Positions 7,698-15,921 of a stretch of 25,472 nucleotides of DNA are shown here, in pieces. Made by a program: the position numbers and the translations under genes. Each line of letters opens with the position of its first letter. The first letter of the stretch is position 1. Location: assembly GCA_036518955.1 (NCBI GenBank), contig DATDMG010000489.1, positions 1 through 25,472 of the forward strand, in the 5' to 3' direction. This stretch comes from DATDMG01 sp036518955. GTDB lineage: Bacteria > Actinomycetota > Actinomycetes > Actinomycetales > Kineosporiaceae. The notes beneath the pieces were generated by a model. It saw nothing but the letters and a program-made list of their open reading frames with translations. It was not told the origin of the DNA and did no database searches.

Positions 7698-8240
7698 TCA
7701 GCAGGCAGCGGACCGAGTGGCGCGACGACCCCGGGCGATCAGCCAGACCAGCAGGGCGATCACCGCGACGGGGATCAGGTGGTGGGCCACCGCCAGGGTG
7801 GTGAGCAGGGCGCCGACGAAACCCACCGTCACGGTCCCGGCGAGCACCTGTTGGGCGTGGATGCGCCCGTCACGGTGGGGCAGGAAGAGCCAACCGAGGC
7901 CGTAGAGCAGGATGCCGAGGCCGCCGAAGACGGTGAGGGCGACCGCGGCGATCCGGACGAGCACGGGGTCGAGCCGGTAGCGGCGGGCGAGCCCGCCGGC
8001 GACGCCTGCGATCAGCCGGCCCTGACCGGGGTCGGCCCGGGTGATGCCGAGGCGGCGGATCCCGTCGAAGAACCCGGCGGCGGGCGGAGTGGCGGGCCCA
8101 CCGTCGGGGGAGCTGGAGGCCGGGCCGCCGTCACTGCCTGAGCCAGCAGGCGGGTCCGCGGGCGCGGTGCCCCACGACGGTTGACCGTTCGGGCCGGTGG
8201 GGTGGGAGGGTTCGGAGGCGAAGGGCTCGTTCGTTGTCAT
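7698..8240 (-). CDS. PspC domain membrane protein
   Basis: This 180-aa protein has a Pro/Gly/Ser-rich cytoplasmic N-terminus (residues 1-55). A PspC domain follows at about 65-121, with the typical text RLIAGVAGGLARRYRLD then VLVRIAAV, and a hydrophobic hairpin ending LGWLFLP. Two more membrane segments follow (about 132-150 and 154-169). PspC proteins sense envelope stress or act as membrane-bound partners in the phage-shock system; in actinobacteria they also occur fused to sensor kinases, but no kinase is present here. ATG 8240 is chosen because the family-like text begins there; no strong ribosome-binding site is visible. No partner gene (PspA or a two-component pair) is in the window. 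Confidence 0.85.
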   Translation of the reverse strand: MTTNEPFASEPSHPTGPNGQPSWGTAPADPPAGSGSDGGPASSSPDGGPATPPAAGFFDGIRRLGITRADPGQGRLIAGVAGGLARRYRLDPVLVRIAAVALTVFGGLGILLYGLGWLFLPHRDGRIHAQQVLAGTVTVGFVGALLTTLAVAHHLIPVAVIALLVWLIARGRRATRSAAC

Positions 8241-8376
8241 GGATCCACTGTCGCCGGCGCCCGCCCGTGGCGGATCCGGCGACAACCCCGACCCCACCCT
8301 GACCGACCCCTGATCGACCCGGGGCCGCGGCCCCGGCCGGTAGGCGCAGGCGGTCGCGACGGTGTCCCGACCGCCG

Positions 8377-8739
8377 TCAGGCTTCTTCGAGCGCCTTGCC
8401 GAAGTCCTGAAGGACCTTGCTGCGCGTGCTCGCCGAGAGCAGGTGGCCAGCGGCGAGTGCTCCGGCGACCGGCCACTCGAGCACGCCGAGCGCGGCCAGC
8501 GCGGCCATTCCGCCCAGGAAGGCCAGCTCGTCCGTCGGCGGAACCTTGACTGTTCCGATCAGCGGTGCCGTGATCCGGAGCGAGTTGCGCTCGGTGGCAT
8601 GGTGCGCCGCCCGCTGTCCCTTGATCGGGCGGTGGGGTCGATCAAGGCCGCTGCCGCGGGCCCCGGTCGGACTCCGCTCGGCTGCCGGGTCCGTCCTGGT
8701 GCCCCGGTGAGCAGTGGTGGCGTCGTCCCGTGCTGTCAT
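8377..8739 (-). CDS. Small membrane protein with LGVLEWPV motif, copy 1
   Basis: This 120-aa protein has a hydrophilic, Arg/Thr-rich first half. One hydrophobic region follows (about residues 72-100, LAFLGGMAALAALGVLEWPV then AGALAAGHLL), and the protein ends in a charged tail. The motif LGVLEWPV at 84-91 is repeated exactly in the divergent gene 8872-9210, so the two are paralogues. I do not know a named family; the context is a large P-type ATPase. ATG 8739 follows GGGAGGGCGAGGG on the minus strand; the longer GTG start at 8805 has no good site. It probably shares a bidirectional promoter region (8740-8871) with the next gene. Confidence 0.65.
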   Translation of the reverse strand: MTARDDATTAHRGTRTDPAAERSPTGARGSGLDRPHRPIKGQRAAHHATERNSLRITAPLIGTVKVPPTDELAFLGGMAALAALGVLEWPVAGALAAGHLLSASTRSKVLQDFGKALEEA

Positions 8740-8871
8740 CGGCCCTCGCCCTCCCTGTCGCGGCTTCCCCGCGGTGGTGGCGTGCTCTCCGGGTTGCCCG
8801 TTCACCGGCCGGAGCTAGCTTGTTCCCCTGACGTTCCTGATGGGGACAGCACACTACCTGCAGGAGGAATT

Positions 8872-9210
8872 GTGGCTACTTCTGCGCGCCGGGAGGTCGG
8901 TTCCGACCCGGACGTTGCCTCGGACGTCCGTTCCGACCCCCCCCGGGACACCCACCCGGACGGCCAGCACCTGGAGGGCGCGGCGGCCGCGCCGGGAGGG
9001 CGCGGCGCCGGTATCGGGGTGAACGCGTCGTTGCCGCCTCTGCCAGGAGTCGGTCAGGTCGATCCGAAGCGGCTGCTGTGGTGGGGCGGTCTGGCCACCG
9101 CAGGGGCGCTGGGCGTGCTCGAGTGGCCGGTGGTCGCGGCCGTCGGCGTCGGGAGCTACGTGGCCGAGAGGTTCGCCCGGAGCGATCGGCCGGAGCACCC
9201 GGTCAGCTGA
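8872..9210 (+). CDS. Small membrane protein with LGVLEWPV motif, copy 2
   Basis: This 112-aa protein starts at GTG 8872 after a near-perfect ribosome-binding site (AGGAGGAATT). Residues 1-62 are hydrophilic (Asp, Pro, Gly). A hydrophobic region follows, LLWWGGLATAGALGVLEWPV then VAAVGVGSYVAE, and the protein ends in a short charged tail. LGVLEWPV (80-87) matches copy 1. The stop is only 24 bases before the P-type ATPase start, so the two are almost certainly cotranscribed. An accessory or regulatory subunit of the ATPase is plausible from this arrangement but unproven. Confidence 0.72.
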   Translation: MATSARREVGSDPDVASDVRSDPPRDTHPDGQHLEGAAAAPGGRGAGIGVNASLPPLPGVGQVDPKRLLWWGGLATAGALGVLEWPVVAAVGVGSYVAERFARSDRPEHPVS

Positions 9211-9234
9211 CCCTTCCGGCGACCGGGAGGGTCC

Positions 9235-12200
9235 GTGTTCACCGCCCTGCTCGAAGCGCTGGTCGAACCGGCCCGTCAGCTGGGTGTCCCGTCGCTGCCG
9301 CGGCACCTGCTCAACGTTCTGGCGGCGGACCAGGTCCACGGGCGTCGGGCCTGGGCACGGGACGGGCGCGCCGCGATCGAGGTGCGCCTGCCGGGCGCCC
9401 AGGTCACGGGCGCGGCCCCGCGGACCGGGCGTCTGATCGACGCGTTCCGGGCCGCGCTGGACGACCTGCCGGGGGTGGCGTGGGTGGGGGTGAACCTTCC
9501 GCTCGGCCGCGTCGTGGTGGCGATCGACGAAGAGATCACCTCACTGCCGTACCTGGTCGAGGTGTTCGACAAGGTGGAGCACGAGGTACTCGTCGAGGAC
9601 GAGGTCCCCGCGGCGCCGCCGCCCCGGGCCGAGGGCAGCCATCCCCCGGTCCGCGGCGCACGAGGCGGCGTGGAACCGGGCGGCGTGGAACCGGGCGGTG
9701 GGCGGGTCCACGATCAGGACCGCCTCCGGTCGCTGGACATCGGGGACAGGCGAGCGAGTGACCAGGCCCTGGCCGCCCTGGCCGCGGACTCGGCGGGACT
9801 GCTGCTGGCCGGCGTCGGTCGGCTGGCCGCCCTGGCCGCGCTTCCGGTGGAGGCGGCCGCGCTGGTCACCGTGGTGGAGACCGTGCCCCGGCTGCGGGGT
9901 GCGGTGGAGAGCCTGCTCGGGAGGTCGGCGGCAGACCCGGCCATCGCGGTCGTCAACGCGGCCGCTCAGGGTCTGGCCCACGGAGCGGTCGGCCTGGCCG
10001 TCGACGGTGCCTACCGACTGATGGCCCTCGCCGAGGCGCGCGCCGGCCTGGCCGGGTGGCGGCGGTGGAACGACCGGCACGGCCTGGACGCCGGCGAGGT
10101 GGACGAGGCCGGCCGGACGGCGTTCGACCAGGCCCACCGCCCGGCGCCCCGACCCGCGGACGACGAGGGGCGGTCCGCGGCGGTCGCGGTACCCCGGCCC
10201 TGCCCGCTGGCGCCCGGACCGGTGGAGCGGTGGGGTGACCAGGCGGGCGCGCTGGGGGCGGCGGCCTTCGGCGTGGGCGTGGCCGCCAGCGGGGACGCGC
10301 GCCGGTCCGCTGCCTTCGCGCTCGGATCGTTGCCGAAGGCGGCCCGGTTGGGCCGGGAAGGTTTCGCCACCCAGCTGGGGCGCATCCTGGCGCGCCGTGA
10401 CGTGCTGGTGCCCGACCGGGGGGCCCTGCGCCGCCTGGACCGGATCGGCACGGTCGTGCTGGACGCGGACGTGCTGGTGACCGGCGGCCATCTGTTGGGA
10501 GAGGTCCGGGTCCTGCCCGACGCGGATCGGCAGGAGGTCGCGGTGCGCCTGCACGCCCTCTTCCGCGGCGAGCAGGCGTTCACCCCGCGCCGGGACGGTC
10601 CGTGGCGGCTGGCGAAGGTCGAGGACCTGCCGCTGTCGGGCCGCAAGGGGGTGCGCGAGCGCGCCCAACTGGACCGCTCGGAGCCGGTCGGGGTGCTCGG
10701 CCTGGCCCGGGGCGGACGGCTGATGGCCGTGGCGGCGGTCGTCCCGGAACCGGTCGACTCCTTGGACACGCTGGCCGCTGCGGCGCACCGTTCCGGCGTC
10801 CGGCTGGTCATCGCCGGCGACCGGTCGCCGATCGGCTCGCGGATGGCCGACGCGGTCCTGCCGGGGGGCCCGGACCTGCCGGGGACGGTGCGCACCCTGC
10901 AGTCCGACGGGCGGGGCGTGCTGCTGCTCTCCCGGGACCGGGTCGCCCTGCGCGCCGCGGACGTCGGCGTCGGGGTCGGCGGCGGACCGACCCCCGGGGG
11001 CGCCCACGTGCTGGTCGGGGCGGACCTGGCCACGGCCGCCCTGCTGATCGACGCGTGCGGGGTCGCCGCCCGGACCAGCCGCCGCAGCGTCGCCCTGGCC
11101 CAGACCTCGTCCGGGCTGGCGGGGGTGGCCGCGGCGGTCAGCGCCGTCCCGCTGGGGGCGCCTCGATCATTGCTGGCCGTGAACCTGGCGGCGGCGGTGG
11201 CCCTGGCGCAGGGCGCCTGGTCGGCGATCGAACTCGCCGGCCGGCCGGTCACCCCGCCGGTCTCCCGGATCCCCTGGCACGCGATACCGGCGGACGGCGT
11301 GCTCGAGCGGCTGGGCAGCAGGGCAGACGGTCTGGACCGCGGCGAGGTCCGGCGTCGCCAGCGACACCGCCGGGACCCGGCGCTCACCCCCACCTCGCGC
11401 GGGCTGGCCGCCGCGGTGGTGGAGGAGCTGTCCAACCCGCTGACGCCGATCCTGGCCGGTGGGGCGGCCCTGTCCGCGGTCGTGGGTTCGATCGTGGACG
11501 CCGCGCTGGTGGCCGGGGTGACCCTGGCCAGCGCCCTGCTCGGCGGCGTCCAGCGCCGCGGCACGGACGAGGCGCTGACCGCCCTGCTGCAGCAGTCGGC
11601 GGTCAGCGCCCAGGTGCGACGCGACAGCGGGGAGGTCCGGGTGCCCGCCGATCAGCTCGTGCCCGGAGACGTCGTCCTGGTCCGGGCCGGGGACGTCGTG
11701 CCGGCCGACTGCCGGGTGCTCGAGGCGGTGAGCCTGGAGGTCGACGAGTCCTCGCTCACCGGTGAGGCGTTCCCGGTCGCCAAGGGCCCGGCGCCGGTGA
11801 TCGCGGCGGCGTTGGCGGAGCGCACGTCGATGCTCTACGAGGGGACGACGGTGGCGGCCGGCCGCGGCCGGCTGGTCGTGGTGGCGACCGGCAGCTCGAC
11901 CGAGGCCGGCCGCAGCATGGCCGCCAGCCGGACCGGGACCCCGGTGGCGGGGGTGGAGGCCCGCCTCGCGCAGATCACCCGGACCACGATCCCGGTCACG
12001 CTGTCCTCCGCGCTCGCCGTGATCGCCGCCGGGTTGGCCCGGGGGAGGTCGGTGATGTCCACCGCCGGCGCCGGCGTCAGTCTGGCGGTGGCCGCCGTCC
12101 CCGAGGGGTTGCCGTTCCTGGTCAGCGCCGCCCAGCTGGCCGCCGCTCGCCGGCTCTCCGGGCTGGGTGCCCTGGTCCGCAACCCGCGCACGATCGAGGC

Positions 12201-13908
12201 GCTCGGCCGGGTCGACGTCCTGTGCTTCGACAAGACCGGCACCCTGACCGAGGGACGGATCACGCTGGAGGCCGTCTCCGAACCCGCCGGGGCCCCGCTG
12301 GCGCTTCCGGAGCTGGACGACGTCACCCGCGCCGTCCTGGTCACCGGGTTGCGCGCCACCCCACAGGCCGGGCGCGGCCAGCAGTTGGCGCACCAGACCG
12401 ACCGTGCGGTGACCGACGGCGCCCGGCGTGCGGGTGCGGACCGCGCCGACGGCGACGTGGACTGGCGGCTGCTCACCGCACTGGCGTTCGAACCCTCCCG
12501 CGGGTACCACGCCACGGTCGGCGCTCTCCGCGCCGGGACGGCGCCGCGGTCCGCCGCACGGACCGGTGCGGCGCTGCTCAGCGTCAAGGGCGCTCCGGAG
12601 GTGGTCCTGCCACGGTGCGTGGCCGTGCGTCGGTGGGGCCGCGACGTCCCGCTGCGCGAGGTCGGTCGGCAGCGGGCCAGCGATCAGGTCGAGCGGCTGG
12701 CAGGCCGCGGGTACCGGGTCCTGGCTGTCGCGCAGCGACCCTGCCCGGAGCAGACGGACCTCCACGACGGCGACGTGCACGGCCTCACCCTCCTCGGCTA
12801 CCTCGCCCTGGCCGACCCGGTCCGACCGGCTGCCGGAACCTCCGTCGACGCCTTGCGCCGCGCCGGGATCCAGATCGTCATGATCACCGGAGACCACCCC
12901 GGCACCGCCGCCGCGATCGCGCACCGGCTGGACCTGATCGACGGGCAGCGCGTGATCACCGGCCCCGACCTGGACGACCTGGACGACCAGCAGTTGGACG
13001 CGCTGCTGCCGTCGGTGTCCGTCGTGGCCCGGGGCACCCCGGCCCACAAGGTCCGCGTGGTGCAGGCCTTCCGGCGATTGCGCCGGACCGTCGCGATGAC
13101 CGGGGACGGCGCGAACGACGCGCCCGCGATCCGGCTCGCCGACGTCGGTATCGCGCTCGGCCAGCGCGGCACGCCCGCGGCGAGCGCGGCGGCCGACCTC
13201 GTCGTCACCGACGACCGGCTGGAGACCATCATCGCCGCGCTCGTCGAGGGCCGGTCCCTGTGGGGGTCGGTGCGCAAGGCCTTGGGCATCCTGGTCGGCG
13301 GCAACCTCGGTGAGATCGCCTTCACCGTCCTCGGCGCCGTCCTCACCGGCGCCTCCCCGCTGGCCGCGCGGCAACTGCTCCTGGTCAACCTGCTGACGGA
13401 TCTGGCGCCGTCCCTCGCCGTCGCGCTGCGCCCACCGCAGGCGCGCTCCACGGACGCGCTGCTGGCGGAGGGCCCCGAAGCGTCCCTGGGCACGGTCCTG
13501 ACCCAGGACGTCGCCAGCCGGGCCGCGCTGACGACCCTGGGGGCGACCGGCGGCTGGCTCGGCGCCACCGCGCTCGGACTGACCGCCACCGGTCCCACCA
13601 TCGCGCTGGCCGCACTGGTCGGCACCCAGCTCGGCCAGACCCTGGCCGCTGCCGGCGCCAGCCGCGGGGTCATGGTGAGCAGCGCCGGTTCAGCCGCCGC
13701 GCTCGCGGGCGTGATCCAGATCCCGGTCCTGAGCCGATTCTTCGGGTGCAGCCCGCTGGGCCCACCCGGGTGGGCTCTCGCCGTGGCGGCCAGCACGGCA
13801 GCGACCCTGCTGGCCCCGGTGGCCTCGGCGGCGGTGCCCGCGATGATGACCGCGACCGGCGGCTCCGAGGTGGCCAGACCCTCCCCGGCCCGACGGGCGG
13901 CGGCCTGA
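9235..13908 (+). CDS. Large P-type cation ATPase, CtpH/CtpI-like, with degenerate N-terminal half
   Basis: This is a 1557-aa ATP-driven cation pump of the inner membrane. Residues about 1-115 resemble a worn metal-binding (HMA-like) ferredoxin fold. The C-terminal half (about 690-1557) is a complete pump: TGE at 842-844 (actuator), PEGLP from Pro956 (membrane helix 4), phosphorylated Asp999 in DKTGTLTEG, KGAPE in the nucleotide domain, MITGDHPGTA, GDGANDAP at 1290-1297, then several C-terminal helices. PEGLP resembles P2-type Ca/Mg pumps rather than the CPC heavy-metal pumps. The region 130-680 imitates another pump without catalytic residues: DADVLVTGG stands where DKTGTLTEG should be (Asp410). 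The length fits mycobacterial CtpH and CtpI (about 1540-1630 aa). GTG 9235 has GGGAGG 4 bases upstream. The ion is unknown. Confidence 0.9.
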   Translation: MFTALLEALVEPARQLGVPSLPRHLLNVLAADQVHGRRAWARDGRAAIEVRLPGAQVTGAAPRTGRLIDAFRAALDDLPGVAWVGVNLPLGRVVVAIDEEITSLPYLVEVFDKVEHEVLVEDEVPAAPPPRAEGSHPPVRGARGGVEPGGVEPGGGRVHDQDRLRSLDIGDRRASDQALAALAADSAGLLLAGVGRLAALAALPVEAAALVTVVETVPRLRGAVESLLGRSAADPAIAVVNAAAQGLAHGAVGLAVDGAYRLMALAEARAGLAGWRRWNDRHGLDAGEVDEAGRTAFDQAHRPAPRPADDEGRSAAVAVPRPCPLAPGPVERWGDQAGALGAAAFGVGVAASGDARRSAAFALGSLPKAARLGREGFATQLGRILARRDVLVPDRGALRRLDRIGTVVLDADVLVTGGHLLGEVRVLPDADRQEVAVRLHALFRGEQAFTPRRDGPWRLAKVEDLPLSGRKGVRERAQLDRSEPVGVLGLARGGRLMAVAAVVPEPVDSLDTLAAAAHRSGVRLVIAGDRSPIGSRMADAVLPGGPDLPGTVRTLQSDGRGVLLLSRDRVALRAADVGVGVGGGPTPGGAHVLVGADLATAALLIDACGVAARTSRRSVALAQTSSGLAGVAAAVSAVPLGAPRSLLAVNLAAAVALAQGAWSAIELAGRPVTPPVSRIPWHAIPADGVLERLGSRADGLDRGEVRRRQRHRRDPALTPTSRGLAAAVVEELSNPLTPILAGGAALSAVVGSIVDAALVAGVTLASALLGGVQRRGTDEALTALLQQSAVSAQVRRDSGEVRVPADQLVPGDVVLVRAGDVVPADCRVLEAVSLEVDESSLTGEAFPVAKGPAPVIAAALAERTSMLYEGTTVAAGRGRLVVVATGSSTEAGRSMAASRTGTPVAGVEARLAQITRTTIPVTLSSALAVIAAGLARGRSVMSTAGAGVSLAVAAVPEGLPFLVSAAQLAAARRLSGLGALVRNPRTIEALGRVDVLCFDKTGTLTEGRITLEAVSEPAGAPLALPELDDVTRAVLVTGLRATPQAGRGQQLAHQTDRAVTDGARRAGADRADGDVDWRLLTALAFEPSRGYHATVGALRAGTAPRSAARTGAALLSVKGAPEVVLPRCVAVRRWGRDVPLREVGRQRASDQVERLAGRGYRVLAVAQRPCPEQTDLHDGDVHGLTLLGYLALADPVRPAAGTSVDALRRAGIQIVMITGDHPGTAAAIAHRLDLIDGQRVITGPDLDDLDDQQLDALLPSVSVVARGTPAHKVRVVQAFRRLRRTVAMTGDGANDAPAIRLADVGIALGQRGTPAASAAADLVVTDDRLETIIAALVEGRSLWGSVRKALGILVGGNLGEIAFTVLGAVLTGASPLAARQLLLVNLLTDLAPSLAVALRPPQARSTDALLAEGPEASLGTVLTQDVASRAALTTLGATGGWLGATALGLTATGPTIALAALVGTQLGQTLAAAGASRGVMVSSAGSAAALAGVIQIPVLSRFFGCSPLGPPGWALAVAASTAATLLAPVASAAVPAMMTATGGSEVARPSPARRAAA

Positions 13909-14029
13909 TGCGTGGACGGGTCGCCCGGGCGACAGCAGCGGGGCAGCCGCCGGCCGCCGGCCGGCCCGACCATCCCGGAGGCGCCATGCATCACCTGGGC
14001 ACGTTCGACCTTCCGGCGCAGGCCCTGTC

Positions 14030-14398
14030 ATGACGCCGCCGAGGTGGACGATCCGCGCCGAGATCGGCTCCCTGGGCGTCGACGTCCCGCTCGACCTGGG
14101 CTTCTACGGCGGCCTGGCCGCCGCCGTCGCGTTCGGTGCCCTCGACCCACCCCTCGCCGTGGCCGCTGCGGTCGTCCCCGTGCTGAGCCAGTTCGACGAG
14201 CGCTCCGTCCCGGGTCCCGCACGGCTGCCGATCCGCCTGGCCGGTCAGCTCCTGCGGAACCTGGCAACGGCCGCGTTCGGCCCCGAGGGTCCCCGGCCGG
14301 CCTACCGGCCGGGTGAACGCGAGCAGGCCGGCGTGACGTTGGCTCGGGTGGCAGTGGTGCCTGCTCGCGCGTCCGGTGACCGCGGGTCGAGGCGATAG
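14030..14398 (+). CDS. Small membrane protein related to the LGVLEWPV pair, copy 3
   Basis: This 122-aa protein has one strongly hydrophobic region at about residues 22-51 (LDLGFYGGLAAAVAFGALDP, then PLAVAAAVVPVL). Its spacing and order match the two small proteins upstream of the ATPase: Y/W-G-G-L-A, then G-A-L, then a Pro-containing segment. The exact LGVLEWPV is diverged to FGALDPPL. The C-terminal half is basic and Pro-rich. It follows the ATPase after 121 bases, and the ribosome-binding site before ATG 14030 is weak, so the start is not certain. Function unknown; position suggests a link to the ATPase. Confidence 0.55.
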   Translation: MTPPRWTIRAEIGSLGVDVPLDLGFYGGLAAAVAFGALDPPLAVAAAVVPVLSQFDERSVPGPARLPIRLAGQLLRNLATAAFGPEGPRPAYRPGEREQAGVTLARVAVVPARASGDRGSRR

Positions 14399-14458
14399 CC
14401 CGGGGCCGGCGGGCCGTGGCGGATCGACGCGATCTCATCCCCGGGTTGGTTCGTTCCG

Positions 14459-14481
14459 GCCATTCTTCTCAGGAGAATGGC
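14459..14481. repeat. 8-bp perfect inverted repeat GCCATTCT/AGAATGGC
   Basis: The arms GCCATTCT and AGAATGGC are separated by 7 bases (TCTCAGG). It lies 60 bases after the stop of the small membrane protein and about 20 bases before three direct repeats. There is no T run, so it is either an operator for a dimeric regulator or a weak terminator. I cannot decide between these. Confidence 0.5.
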
Positions 14482-14501
14482 AGAATCCCCCGGCTCACGT
14501 C

Positions 14502-14530
14502 GATGAGAGACCGATGAGACGCGGATGAGA
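14502..14530 (+). promoter_or_regulatory. Three GATGAGA direct repeats with an 11-bp period (SARP-like site)
   Basis: GATGAGA occurs at 14502-14508, 14513-14519 and 14524-14530, exactly 11 bases apart, so all copies fall on the same face of the helix. Heptameric direct repeats with 11-bp spacing are the known binding pattern of SARP-type activators of actinomycete secondary-metabolite clusters. The array ends 49 bases before the first gene of the RiPP-like cluster. An inverted copy (TCTCATC) lies at 14433-14439. A possible -10 (CGTAAC) at 14545-14550 is weak. No SARP gene is in the window. Confidence 0.55.
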
Positions 14531-14579
14531 GCGCGGGTGCGCCACGTAACCCACATCTCGCCTTCGCGTACCTCGTGCT

Positions 14580-15206
14580 GTGACATTCGCGACGACCGCC
14601 CAGGCTCTCCGGCGGCCGGAAGCCGAAGCACCCGCGCTGTATCTCATCGGATGCGCAGCGCCGCCTGTTCTGGAATGGGAGGAGGTGCTGGCAGCGGCGG
14701 GTGCCGACGGGTGGGCCGTCTGCCCCATCCTCAGGCCGTCCGCCGCGGTCTGGCTCCAGGACCGGATCTCGGCACTCGGCGACCTGGCGGGGGAGCCGGT
14801 GCGCACCCAGTTCTGGCTGCCGTCCGGCCGGAGCCTGCCACCGGCTGATGCCGTGCTGGTGGCACCGGCCACCGCCAACACGGTCAACAAGTGCGCGGCC
14901 GGGATCAGCGATTCTCTCGCCCTCGGGATGCTCAATGACGCGATCGGACGGGGCCTTCCGGTCGTGCTGGTCGTGGCTGCCGGGGCGGACCGGGCCCACC
15001 CGGCGTTCCGGCGCAGCGTCACCCTCCTGCGCGCCGCGGGGGTGAGGCTGCTCGTCGACGCCGGATCGGGCGGTGGCAGCCGAACGGGCGATGCGGGAGC
15101 GGGCCTTCGCTGGCGGAAAGGGTTGGCGCAGCTCCGCTCCCGCACGTCCCTCGGAACCCCGGAGCGAAATGACCTGGCGGCGAGCAATACGCATCGAGGC
15201 CCGTGA
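14580..15206 (+). CDS. Flavoprotein of the HFCD/PPC-decarboxylase superfamily
   Basis: This 208-aa protein has an N-terminal Rossmann-like start (ALYLIGCAAPPVLEWEEVL), the FMN-binding loop PATANT at residues 96-101 and the following TVNKCAAGISDSLALGMLND, then GLPVVLVV. This matches the actinobacterial flavoprotein group of PF02441. Relatives include phosphopantothenoylcysteine decarboxylase and LanD-type enzymes that oxidatively decarboxylate peptide C-termini. The catalytic His of those enzymes is not visible: no His occurs in the first 130 residues, so decarboxylation may be lost and the role may be flavin binding or transfer. GTG 14580 has no good ribosome-binding site, and the start is tentative. 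It is the first gene after the repeat array and is followed 83 bases later by an FMN reductase, a sensible pairing. Confidence 0.75.
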   Translation: MTFATTAQALRRPEAEAPALYLIGCAAPPVLEWEEVLAAAGADGWAVCPILRPSAAVWLQDRISALGDLAGEPVRTQFWLPSGRSLPPADAVLVAPATANTVNKCAAGISDSLALGMLNDAIGRGLPVVLVVAAGADRAHPAFRRSVTLLRAAGVRLLVDAGSGGGSRTGDAGAGLRWRKGLAQLRSRTSLGTPERNDLAASNTHRGP

Positions 15207-15289
15207 CGTTCACCGACGTCCGCCCCGAGGGCGGGCCAGCAGGTGGGCGCGCCCCGAAGCCCCGGACGACCCGAATGATGAGGAGTGCT

Positions 15290-15895
15290 GTGGCAAGCAG
15301 TCAGGAACAGGACCCGCTCGCCCCGCTCGTGGACGTCGAGTGTCCGCTCACCGTGGCCGTGGTCCTCGGGAGCTCGCGTCCTGGTCGCAAAGGGGCCGCG
15401 GTGGCGGACTGGTTCGTGGCACAGGCCTCGTCCCGAGACATGAAGATCGACGTCATCGACCTCGCCGCCCTGCGGCTGCGCACCGATCTGACACCGACCG
15501 ACGACAGCCGGGAATTGGCGGCCCGGGTGGACGCCGCGGACGCCTTCGTGGTCGTCACGCCGGAGTACAACCACGGCTACCCGGCGGCGCTCAAGACCGC
15601 CCTCGACGCGTTGCGGCGCGAGTGGGCCGCGAAGCCGGTGGCCTTCGTCTCCTACGGAGGCCTGTCCGGCGGCCTGCGCGCGGTGGAACAGCTGCGCGCC
15701 GTGGTCGCCGAGCTGCACATGGTGAGCCTCCGGGACACGGTGAGCTTCCACCAGGTGGCCGGCTGCTTCGACGCCACCGGGACGCCGCGCGACCGCGTCG
15801 CGGCCGAGACCGCCGCTGCCGTCCTGTTGGACCGCCTGACCTGGTGGGGATCCGCGCTGCGCGCCGCTCGCGCCGGCCAGCCCTACGCCCCCTGA
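15290..15895 (+). CDS. NAD(P)H-dependent FMN reductase
   Basis: This 201-aa flavodoxin-like reductase (PF03358) uses NAD(P)H to reduce FMN, or acts as a quinone/azo reductase. The FMN-phosphate loop GSSRPGR is at residues 27-33, the isoalloxazine loop PEYNHGYP at 91-98 followed by AALKTALD, and SYGGLSGG near 120-127. I chose GTG 15290 because ATGAGGAGTGCT lies directly upstream; an earlier in-frame GTG at 15203 overlaps the previous stop but would add 29 residues with no family likeness. It ends 26 bases before the precursor-like peptide. It could supply reduced flavin to the cluster's oxygenases or itself act on the modified peptide. Confidence 0.88.
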   Translation: MASSQEQDPLAPLVDVECPLTVAVVLGSSRPGRKGAAVADWFVAQASSRDMKIDVIDLAALRLRTDLTPTDDSRELAARVDAADAFVVVTPEYNHGYPAALKTALDALRREWAAKPVAFVSYGGLSGGLRAVEQLRAVVAELHMVSLRDTVSFHQVAGCFDATGTPRDRVAAETAAAVLLDRLTWWGSALRAARAGQPYAP

Positions 15896-15921
15896 CCTCA
15901 GCGACAGCGAAGGAGTTCCCG

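Noticed and set aside
11167..13374. 735-codon minus-strand open frame
   Set aside because: It lies opposite the catalytic half of the P-type ATPase and has low-complexity Arg/Gly/Asp/Gln composition and no motif.
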